Positions 1 to 5,146 of a stretch of DNA of 5,180 bases are shown piece after piece; position 1 is the stretch's first letter, and each line of letters starts with the position of its first letter. The DNA lies in the NCBI GenBank assembly GCA_030917225.1, contig JAUPVD010000326.1, positions 1 to 5,180 on the forward strand. The letters run 5' to 3'. The notes under the pieces are model-generated. The model worked only from the letters and a program-made list of their open reading frames with translations. It had not been told where the DNA came from and made no database searches. The translations under genes were made by a program, and so were the position numbers. Source of the stretch: Pseudomonadota bacterium. Its GTDB lineage: Bacteria > Pseudomonadota > Gammaproteobacteria > Burkholderiales > Rhodocyclaceae.

Positions 1-86
1 TTGGCAAAGATCGGTTCGCGGTTGTTGCCGCGAAGGATCACGTGCTGGGGTACGCCTTTGGCGAAGTAGCGAGGGAGTCGAGCCAT
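1..86 (-). CDS. REP-associated tyrosine transposase (Y1_Tnp / TnpREP, RAYT), N-terminus only
   Basis: Reading the minus strand from an ATG at 86-84 gives 28 residues, starting MARLPRYFAKGVPQHVILRG and ending NNREPIFA, before the window edge. This is the characteristic N-terminus of IS200-like Y1 transposases of the RAYT group: an MARLPR start, then HVI(L/Q)RGNNR, the first beta strand of the HUH fold. The HUH motif and the catalytic tyrosine would lie beyond the left edge. Family members cut and join single-stranded DNA and are usually linked to REP-type palindromes. The start is chosen because the conserved MARLPR begins there; no clear Shine-Dalgarno sequence precedes it. It sits directly behind the truncated tpsB gene on the same strand and is probably what disrupted it. 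Whether the gene is intact cannot be judged. Confidence 0.85.
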   Translation of the reverse strand, partial: MARLPRYFAKGVPQHVILRGNNREPIFA

Positions 87-982
87 GGGTATAGCTTAGC
101 AAAAATGGTTATTTCGTGTCTGACCCCACATATTACGGTCTCGCTGTCGTGCGTGCCGAGGTTGCGGTTGAAGCTGGCGTAGAAGAGGTCGTTGAGCGCA
201 AGCAGGTGGTCGCCGGAGACGGTGACCGAGCCGAGGTATTTGCCGGTGCTCTTCGAGCCGCCATCGTTGGCGGAGAGGGTCAGGCGCAGCGGGAAATCCT
301 GCTTCCAGGTGACGAGGACATCGCTTTCGCCGGGGTCGTCACCGGGGAGGATCTGGATGTCGGCTTCGGCGGTGGGCACGCGCTTGAAGTTTTCGAGCCC
401 CTGTTCGATGTCGCGCAGGTTGAGCAGGTCGCCGGGGCGGGCGGGCATGGCGTTCCAGGCGTTGGCGCGGGAACTGGTGCCTTCGGCAAAGCGGATGCCG
501 CGGATGCGGCCGGGGAGAATGCTGAGGGTGAGGATGCCGTCGCGCAGGTCCTGTGCTTCGGCCAGCACACGAGTGGTAACGTAGCCGCGCGCGACGATGG
601 CGTTCTGCACGCGCTTCATGACCAGATTGATGCCGGCACTGCCGAGGCAGCGGCCGCTGGCGGGGTCGTCTTCGGGGTCGGCGGCTGGCCAGGCCCAGGC
701 AAAGTCGATATCGGGCTGCGAGGTCTTGAGGACGATCTCGCGCACGGGGAAACAGGGGGTTTCGGTGACGGGCAAGCGGCCGGGGTCGGCCGCTGCGGGG
801 GCTTGCAGGCGGATATCGGGGGCCGTTTCCTGCTGTTCGCGCAGAGTGCGGTCGCGCTCGATCTGGCGTTGCAGCTCCTGGGCGATGGCGGCACCGGTGA
901 CGGCCTGGGCCTTCGCAGCCGGTGTCAGGAAAGCCGCCAGAAGAACAATTCCGGCAACGCGGGCGATGCCCCGGCTACGCAT
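38..982 (-). pseudogene. Truncated TpsB/FhaC/ShlB-type outer-membrane transporter of two-partner secretion
   Basis: Intact family members (about 550 residues) form a 16-strand outer-membrane barrel that exports a large TpsA exoprotein such as a filamentous haemagglutinin. Starting at 982, residues 1-27 are a signal peptide (basic MRSR, hydrophobic core, AKAQA end). A Gln/Arg-rich helix (about 28-55) and a linker follow. A POTRA domain spans about 76-165, with cysteines 77 and 112 and the family-typical NLVMKRVQNAIVARGYVTTR block. A second POTRA spans about 166-228 (FKRVPTAEADIQILPGDDPG), then the first barrel strands (LSANDGGSKSTGKYLGSVTV, NDLFYASFNRNLG). Homology ends near residue 281 (base about 140); from about base 131 the frame runs through transposase-associated sequence to a TGA at 38-40. 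About half of the barrel is missing, so secretion activity is not expected. An in-frame ATG at 1078 would add 32 residues before the signal peptide and is rejected. No tpsA gene is visible. Confidence 0.82.
116..128 (-). repeat. GGGGTCAGAC-type motif upstream of the transposase
   Basis: On the minus strand this reads TGGGGTCAGACAC, 30 bases upstream of the transposase ATG. From memory, GGGGTCAGA-type motifs recur just upstream of Y1/RAYT transposase genes in proteobacteria and may be their recognition or end sequence. In this window it coincides with the point where the tpsB reading frame stops resembling its family, so it probably marks the element boundary. The motif is visible; its role is inferred. 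Only one copy is seen, so a repeat cannot be proven here. Confidence 0.4.
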
Positions 983-988
983 GGCGCC

Positions 989-1015
989 CACCGGGAGGCG
1001 GAAAACCTCCCGGTG
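989..1015. repeat. Perfect 10-bp inverted repeat directly upstream of the tpsB start
   Basis: The arms are 989-998 (CACCGGGAGG) and 1006-1015 (CCTCCCGGTG), fully complementary, with a 7-base loop (CGGAAAA on the plus strand). In tpsB mRNA the hairpin would end 6 bases before the ATG at 982 and would hold the only purine-rich GGGAGG stretch near the start within its stem. It could therefore limit ribosome access. No T-run follows on either strand, so it is not a typical intrinsic terminator. A regulatory role is inference. Confidence 0.6.
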
Positions 1016-1153
1016 CGCAGGGCAACGGCCGCCATTGGCCGTCGGCGCCGCCCTCCTCCTGTCAATACCCCGATACATTGTGTTGTTATTGCGCCTTTTT
1101 GGCGATTCTCCCCATGAAAGCGGGGCGAATATTATCCACGCGGCAGAACAAAC

Positions 1154-1213
1154 ACAACCATTGTTGTTGATTTAAAGCTTAACGAATGGTTTTAAAGCAA
1201 AACAAACAACCAT
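1154..1213. promoter_or_regulatory. Operator-like repeat cluster upstream of the regulator
   Basis: Three short signals overlap here. ACAACCA/TTGTTGT at 1154-1167 is a near-palindrome (6 of 7 pairs). AACCAT occurs three times with alternating orientation: plus at 1156-1161, minus (ATGGTT) at 1186-1191, plus at 1208-1213. The octamer TTTAAAGC is directly repeated at 1171-1178 and 1191-1198, exactly 20 bases apart, about two helical turns. Such spacing suits cooperative binding of repressor dimers on one DNA face. The regulator encoded 80 bases downstream is the obvious candidate to bind here, for autoregulation. Binding is inferred; the repeats are seen. Confidence 0.45.
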
Positions 1214-1278
1214 GTGCAACCTGGCTTTTCTGTATCACATTGGGCATTACCCTTGGCCGAAATGGCGTAAAGCCGGTC

Positions 1279-1284
1279 TATAAT
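1279..1284 (+). promoter_or_regulatory. Consensus -10 box of the regulator operon, predicting a leaderless transcript
   Basis: A perfect TATAAT at 1279-1284 is followed by six bases (CGCCGC) and the ATG at 1291. The expected transcription start therefore falls on or next to the start codon. No good -35 lies at 16-18 bases: TTGGCC at 1253-1258 gives a 20-base spacer, so the promoter may be weak or depend on an activator. No Shine-Dalgarno sequence precedes the ATG, which agrees with leaderless translation. Confidence 0.65.
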
Positions 1285-1290
1285 CGCCGC

Positions 1291-1983
1291 ATGAACTCAG
1301 TTATCCACCTCGATAATCAGGACGATAAGTCGCTGCGCCAGAAGGCTTTTCGCAAGCAGTTCGCGGAAAATCTGAATGCGGCACTGGATCGGCGCGGCGC
1401 CATCCCCTCCGGCTACGGCCGGGTGACGGCGGTGGCAGAACTGTTCGGCGTCAGCCAGAACACGGCGGCCAACTGGCTGCGAGGCGAAGGGGTGCCGGAG
1501 CTGGCACGCCTGCCGGAAATTGCCGAAACGCTGAACACCACCGTCGAACAACTGGTGGTCGGCACGCCGAGCACCGGCGCTCATGCCATCGACGAGCGCT
1601 ATACGGTCATCGACATCCACGGCAGCGATGAGGACGAGGCACATGCGCTGTACATGCTGCCGGAAGCCCTGCGCGAGATCGGTCTGCCGCGCGGCGTCAC
1701 CGCCATGCGGGTTTCGGCCGACGACATGGACCCTTATCTGCGCCCCGGCGATGTGGTGTTTTACGACCCGCGCGTGAATCGCATCCACACCAACGGCGTC
1801 TTCGTGCTGCGCATTCACGACGCGCCAGTGGTGCGCCGGGTGCAACGCGGCACCGTGGATGGCCTGCGCCTGATCTGCGACAACGAGCGCTTTGGCAGCG
1901 AAACGCTGAGCGAAGCTGCCTTTGAGTCCAGCGGCATCGAAGTCGTAGGCCATGTGGTCGGCCGGCTGCTGGTCGGGCGTTGA
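1291..1983 (+). CDS. CI/LexA-like transcriptional regulator: HTH plus S24-fold domain lacking catalytic residues
   Basis: The 230-residue protein has the layout of phage CI-type repressors. A helix-turn-helix spans about residues 40-90 (VTAVAELFGVSQNTAANWLR, then LPEIAETLNTTVEQL), followed by a short linker and an S24 peptidase-like dimerisation domain at about 120-228. In active S24 proteins the nucleophile lies in G-D-S-M and the general base in (V)-K-R-(L/V)-Q. Here these positions read A143-D144-D145-M146 and V181-R182-R183-V184-Q185, so both Ser and Lys are replaced. No Ala-Gly or Cys-Gly cleavage site is seen in the linker. RecA-stimulated self-cleavage is therefore not expected, and the domain probably only dimerises. 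The start at 1291 is preferred over an upstream in-frame ATG at 1186 because the promoter lies between them. The stop overlaps or closely precedes mntA, so it likely controls, and is co-transcribed with, the toxin-antitoxin pair. The DNA target is unknown. Confidence 0.88.
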   Translation: MNSVIHLDNQDDKSLRQKAFRKQFAENLNAALDRRGAIPSGYGRVTAVAELFGVSQNTAANWLRGEGVPELARLPEIAETLNTTVEQLVVGTPSTGAHAIDERYTVIDIHGSDEDEAHALYMLPEALREIGLPRGVTAMRVSADDMDPYLRPGDVVFYDPRVNRIHTNGVFVLRIHDAPVVRRVQRGTVDGLRLICDNERFGSETLSEAAFESSGIEVVGHVVGRLLVGR

Positions 1984-2003
1984 ACCTGCTGGACACCCCT
2001 AAA

Positions 2004-2294
2004 ATGAATCGTAACCGCGCCCTGGAACTGCTGTCGGAGCACAGATCGGTGCTGTCCGAACGTTTTGGCGTCACACAACTGGCGCTTTTCGGATCAACCG
2101 CGCGTAACACTGCCGCCAACGATAGCGATATCGACATCCTCGTGGCGTTCGACGGCCCAGCCAATTCAAAGCGATATTTTGGCGTGCAGTTCTACCTGGA
2201 AGATTTGTTCGGGTGCAACGTGGATCTCGTTACCGAAAAAGCGCTTCGCCCGGAACTAAGACCCTTCATCGAAAAGGAAGCGATTCGTGTCTGA
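2004..2294 (+). CDS. mntA: MntA-type minimal nucleotidyltransferase (antitoxin of an MNT-HEPN module)
   Basis: The 96-residue protein is a single nucleotidyltransferase domain. The signature is G30-S31, ten residues, then D42-x-D44 (FGSTARNTAANDSDIDILV), with a likely third metal ligand D74 in NVDLVTEKAL. This matches the GSX10DXD motif of MntA antitoxins, which in characterised systems transfer AMP from ATP to a tyrosine of the partner HepT and so silence its RNase activity. Length and catalytic residues look complete. The ATG at 2004 fits the family N-terminus (MNRNRALELLSEHR). A TTG at 1980 overlapping the regulator stop would add eight residues and cannot be excluded; neither start has a strong ribosome site, suggesting translational coupling to the regulator. 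The gene overlaps hepT by 8 bases. GC is lower than in neighbours (28 of 60 in 2161-2220), hinting at transfer. The substrate is assigned by family. Confidence 0.88.
   Translation: MNRNRALELLSEHRSVLSERFGVTQLALFGSTARNTAANDSDIDILVAFDGPANSKRYFGVQFYLEDLFGCNVDLVTEKALRPELRPFIEKEAIRV
2274..2278 (+). promoter_or_regulatory. Shine-Dalgarno site deciding the GTG start of hepT
   Basis: AAGGA lies inside the 3' end of mntA, eight bases before the GTG at 2287. It is the clearest ribosome binding site in this operon and supports the GTG over a later ATG. Confidence 0.6.
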
Positions 2295-2631
2295 ACGCGA
2301 GTGGTATTTCTACATCGATGACATGATCGATTTTGCGCAACAAGTCGCCAACTACACCACCGGACTAAGCCAAGAGGCGTTTTTCGCCAACCGCATGGTC
2401 CACGACGCCACGCTGCGGAATATGGAATTGATCGGAGAAGCTGCGACTCATGTGCCGGATGAAGTCCGCAAAACCTTTACCGACATCCCGTGGCGCCAGA
2501 TCATTGCCACCCGGAATCGCCTGATCCACGGATATCTGGGAATCGATGCAGATACCGTCTGGAGCATCGTCCAGTCGGATATTCCGGCGCTTTTGCCTGC
2601 ATTGCAAAACCTCCGCAGCACCAACAAATAG
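2287..2631 (+). CDS. hepT: HepT-type HEPN RNase toxin (DUF86 family)
   Basis: The 114-residue, probably all-helical protein carries the HEPN active-site motif R76-N77-R78-L79-I80-H81-G82-Y83, that is RX4HXY. In studied HepT toxins Arg and His form the RNase site and Tyr is the residue AMPylated by MntA. Other family blocks are present: an N-terminal DDMIDFAQQV and the central RNMELIGEAATHVPDEVR followed by IPWRQIIATRNRLIHGY. Length is normal and the motif is intact, so an active toxin is expected. The start is the GTG at 2287, with AAGGA at 2274-2278 eight bases upstream as ribosome site; the next in-frame ATG would remove family-typical residues. The 8-base overlap with mntA implies coupled synthesis of the pair. 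It acts in the cytoplasm, probably on tRNA or mRNA by family knowledge; the target here is unknown. Confidence 0.9.
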   Translation: MSEREWYFYIDDMIDFAQQVANYTTGLSQEAFFANRMVHDATLRNMELIGEAATHVPDEVRKTFTDIPWRQIIATRNRLIHGYLGIDADTVWSIVQSDIPALLPALQNLRSTNK

Positions 2632-2650
2632 CCCCGTTCTGCAGATCTGC

Positions 2651-3220
2651 ATGCCCTCAGCCGTTCTCTACCTGCACGGCTTCCGCTCCTCTCCGCAATC
2701 CTGGAAGGCCCGCCTGATGGCCGAGGCCATGGTCGCGCGCGGCCTTGGCGATCGATTCCATTGTCCGGCGCTGTCGCATGACCCCGACGCAGCCATTGCC
2801 CAGGCTGAAGCCATTCTGGCCGGCCACCCCGGCCCGTTCACCCTGGTTGGCAGTTCGCTGGGCGGGTATTACGCGACCCGGCTGGCGGAAAAGCACGATC
2901 TGCGAGCAGTACTGATCAATCCAGCGGTTGTCGCCCCGCTTTCGCTGGAAGCCTACGTCGGGCCGCAGACCAGTCTTTACGGTGGCGAACCCTTCGAGTT
3001 CACCCACGCCCACGTTGCTGCACTGCGCAATATGGAAATGCCGCGCATTGCCCCGGCCCGCTACTGGCTGCTGGTCGAGGCGGGCGACGAAGTGCTGGAC
3101 TACCGCCTGGCGGTAGCTCGCTATGCCGGCAGCTGCCAGACAGTGCTGCCGGGCGGCGACCACAGCTTCACGCGGTTTCCCGATTTCGTCGGGCAAATCA
3201 TTGAATTCTCCGGGTTATAA
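2651..3220 (+). CDS. yqiA: YqiA-family alpha/beta-hydrolase (UPF0227 esterase)
   Basis: The 189-residue protein matches the small YqiA esterase family (about 190 residues) in length and motifs. An N-terminal strand and oxyanion region read LYLHGFRSSPQSWKA (residues 6-20). The nucleophile elbow is G67-S-S69-L-G71-G, the likely acid is D146 (AGDEVLDYR) and the histidine is H171 (GGDHSF), so the catalytic triad looks complete. It is a cytoplasmic protein, with no signal peptide. Family members hydrolyse short-chain esters in vitro; the physiological substrate is unknown. The start at 2651 is chosen because the family begins right at this strand; an in-frame ATG at 2546 would lie inside hepT. The gene starts 19 bases after hepT and has no evident ribosome site. 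Its GC and codon use fit the core genes to its right rather than mntA-hepT. The stop codon overlaps the next gene's -10 box. Confidence 0.88.
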   Translation: MPSAVLYLHGFRSSPQSWKARLMAEAMVARGLGDRFHCPALSHDPDAAIAQAEAILAGHPGPFTLVGSSLGGYYATRLAEKHDLRAVLINPAVVAPLSLEAYVGPQTSLYGGEPFEFTHAHVAALRNMEMPRIAPARYWLLVEAGDEVLDYRLAVARYAGSCQTVLPGGDHSFTRFPDFVGQIIEFSGL

Positions 3221-3221
3221 T
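3216..3221 (+). promoter_or_regulatory. Consensus -10 box before the ribonuclease gene, overlapping the yqiA stop
   Basis: A perfect TATAAT includes the yqiA TAA stop (3218-3220) and ends 7 bases before the ATG at 3229. As with the regulator, the predicted transcription start falls at the start codon and no Shine-Dalgarno sequence is present. No strong -35 is seen at 16-18 bases (about GGCAAA at 3192-3197). Confidence 0.55.
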
Positions 3222-3228
3222 TGGCCCG

Positions 3229-5145
3229 ATGTTTGTTCTATTTGAAGAAGACGGCGCCTTCAAGACGGGGTCCCTCCTGACTGACAACGATACGTCGTTG
3301 CAGGTGGAGATGGTTTCCGGCAAGCGCGCCAAGATCAAGGCAGCCACTGTGCTGCTGCGATTCGAGAAACCCGCCGCGAGTGCGCTGCTGGATGCAGCAG
3401 AACCGCTGGCCAACGGCGTTGAAGCAGAATTCCTCTGGGAGTGTGCAAGCGATGGCGAGTTTTCTTTTCTTGATTTTGCCCGCGACTACTACGGCCACGA
3501 AGCCTCGTCCGTCGAAGCGACTGCGATCCTGCTTGCCCTACACGCAGCACCCATCTACTTCCATCGCAAGGGTAAAGGCCGCTTCAAGAAAGCCCCTGCC
3601 GACATTCTGGCAGCCGCTCTGGCCGGTCTTGAAAAGAAGCGTCAGCAAGCGCTCGCCATCGAGCGCATGGTCGAGGCCCTGACGGCCGGGCAACTCCCCC
3701 CGGAATTCCCCCCGCTGCTGCGCGACCTGCTCTACAAGCCGGATCGCAACCGCCTGGAAACCAAGGCGCTGGAAACCGCCTGTGCCGACACAGGGCTGGC
3801 GGCAGCGCACCTGCTGGCCAAATGCGGCGCCATTCCGTCGGCGCACGACTATCACTTCCAGCGCTTCCTCTGCGAATACTTCCCCCGTGGCACGGGCTTT
3901 CCGGAATGTCCGATTCCCGAGGCTGGCGGCAAGCTGCCGCGCGCCGATGTGCGGGCATTCTCGATCGACGACGCGGCCACCACGGAAATCGACGACGCCT
4001 TCTCGGTGCAGGCGCTGCCGGGAATCGGTTGGCGTGTCGGCATCCATATCGCCGCCCCCGGACTCGGCATTCTGCCCGGGTCGCCGCTCGACGAGGTCGC
4101 GCGCGAACGGCTGTCTACCGTCTACATGCCGGGCAACAAGATCACCATGCTGCCCAATGCCGTCGTTGAGCGCTTCACGCTTTCTGCCGGGCGCGACTGC
4201 CCGGCAGTCTCCCTGTACCTGAGCGTTTCTCCGGAACTCGAAATCACCGCACACGAATCGCGGCTGGAAATCGTGCCGGTGGTGGCCAACCTGCGCCACC
4301 ACGAAATCGAACCCGTATTCAACGAAGAGACGCTGGCCAGCGGCCTGCCTGAATTCACCTTCCGCGATGAACTGAAGCTGCTCTGGCAACTGGCCTGCGC
4401 CTGCGAAGGGCGGCGTGGAAAACCCTCGGCCGTGCAGGGCGTGAACGATTACAACTTCGCCATCGAAGGCGATGCCGGCCAGCCGGAAAGCTGCCGCGTG
4501 ACGATCAGCGAACGCAAGCGCGGCAGCCCGCTCGACAAGCTGGTCGCCGAACTGATGATCGTCGCCAACAGCACCTGGGGCGGACTGCTCGCCGAGAAAG
4601 GCGTGGCCGCCATCTACCGTGCGCAGACCGCCGGCAAGGTACGCATGACCACCTCGCCGCTGCCGCACGACGGCCTCGGTGTCGCGCAGTACGCCTGGTC
4701 CTCGTCACCGCTGCGCCGCTATGTCGACCTGATCAACCAGTGGCAGCTGATCTCGCTGCTCTCCGACCTGACCCCGCACTTTGGCGGCAAGGGAAAGAAC
4801 AGCAACGACGCGCTGTTTGCGGCCATGCGCGATTTTGATCTGACCTACGCAGCCTATGCCGAATTCCAGCGCGGTATGGAAAAGTTCTGGTGCCTGCGCT
4901 GGCTGCAGCAGGAAAACGTCCGTGAGATCGACGCCACCGTTCGTCGCGAAACGCTGGTCAAGCTTGACCATCTGCCGCAACTGCTGCGCGTACCATCCCT
5001 GCCCGAATTGCCGCCGGGGCAACGCGTTCGCCTGACCATCGAGAGCATCGATGAGCTGACGCTGGATCTCAATTGCCGCTACGTCGAAACGCTGAATGCG
5101 GCGTCCGAGGCGACCGCGGATGACGAACTGGAGCCGGTTGAATAG
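3229..5145 (+). CDS. RNase II/VacB-family 3'-5' exoribonuclease (RNB domain)
   Basis: The 638-residue protein should degrade single-stranded RNA processively from the 3' end with Mg2+ in the cytoplasm. The metal-binding motif of the RNB domain is F-S-I-D247-D-A-A-T-T-E253-I-D255-D256-A. The position of the second Asp of RNase R/RNase II is Glu, as I recall for chloroplast and cyanobacterial relatives too, so activity is likely kept. The conserved RNA-binding arginines lie in S493-P-L-R496-R497-Y-V-D-L, and the RNB core spans about 235-535. Instead of clear cold-shock domains, the N-terminus has a short beta-rich domain (1-45) and a probable winged-helix region (about 80-130: SFLDFARDYYG, then PIYFHRKGKGRFKKAP), like the non-canonical RNase II of Deinococcus. 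The C-terminal 80 residues look like a degenerate S1/OB fold. It is neither a typical rnb nor rnr gene, so no symbol is given. Confidence 0.88.
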   Translation: MFVLFEEDGAFKTGSLLTDNDTSLQVEMVSGKRAKIKAATVLLRFEKPAASALLDAAEPLANGVEAEFLWECASDGEFSFLDFARDYYGHEASSVEATAILLALHAAPIYFHRKGKGRFKKAPADILAAALAGLEKKRQQALAIERMVEALTAGQLPPEFPPLLRDLLYKPDRNRLETKALETACADTGLAAAHLLAKCGAIPSAHDYHFQRFLCEYFPRGTGFPECPIPEAGGKLPRADVRAFSIDDAATTEIDDAFSVQALPGIGWRVGIHIAAPGLGILPGSPLDEVARERLSTVYMPGNKITMLPNAVVERFTLSAGRDCPAVSLYLSVSPELEITAHESRLEIVPVVANLRHHEIEPVFNEETLASGLPEFTFRDELKLLWQLACACEGRRGKPSAVQGVNDYNFAIEGDAGQPESCRVTISERKRGSPLDKLVAELMIVANSTWGGLLAEKGVAAIYRAQTAGKVRMTTSPLPHDGLGVAQYAWSSSPLRRYVDLINQWQLISLLSDLTPHFGGKGKNSNDALFAAMRDFDLTYAAYAEFQRGMEKFWCLRWLQQENVREIDATVRRETLVKLDHLPQLLRVPSLPELPPGQRVRLTIESIDELTLDLNCRYVETLNAASEATADDELEPVE

Positions 5146-5146
5146 G

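Larger units (their letters stand above)
983..1290. other. Divergent intergenic region between the tpsB remnant and the regulator
   Basis: No gene is supported in these 308 bases. The tpsB-proximal part (983-1080) is GC-rich and holds the perfect hairpin at 989-1015. The middle is AT-rich: hand-counted GC for 1141-1200 is 21 of 60, against about 65% in the flanking genes. It holds the repeated AACCAT and TTTAAAGC blocks described separately. The right end carries the regulator promoter. An open frame from 1186 in phase with the regulator exists, but its 35 extra residues show no domain and span the promoter. Confidence 0.6.

Noticed and set aside
15..34. Perfect 7-bp inverted repeat TTCGCGG/CCGCGAA with a 6-base loop near the left edge
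   Set aside because: It encodes the conserved R-G-N-N-R-E segment of the transposase; the symmetry follows from those codons, so it is not counted as a separate structure.
116..1117. Long plus-strand open frame of 333 codons opposite tpsB
   Set aside because: It is a low-complexity Gly/Ala/Val-rich shadow of the GC-rich minus-strand gene with no recognisable domain; the minus strand shows a signal peptide and POTRA motifs.
1092..1125. Short hairpins CGCC/GGCG (1092-1104) and CCCC/GGGG (1110-1125)
   Set aside because: Four-base stems are common by chance and no T-run follows, so neither a terminator nor a regulatory element is supported.
1131..1136. Possible minus-strand -10 box (GATAAT) for tpsB
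   Set aside because: No acceptable -35 at 16-18 bases, and the tpsB start is about 150 bases away; too weak to list as a promoter.
1186..1290. 35-residue N-terminal extension of the regulator
   Set aside because: It spans the consensus -10 box, has no domain, and the ATG at 1291 fits both the promoter and the family N-terminus.
3538..4668. Minus-strand open frame of 376 codons opposite the ribonuclease gene
   Set aside because: It is a shadow frame in high-GC coding DNA with biased composition and no motifs, and it lies entirely inside the RNB gene.
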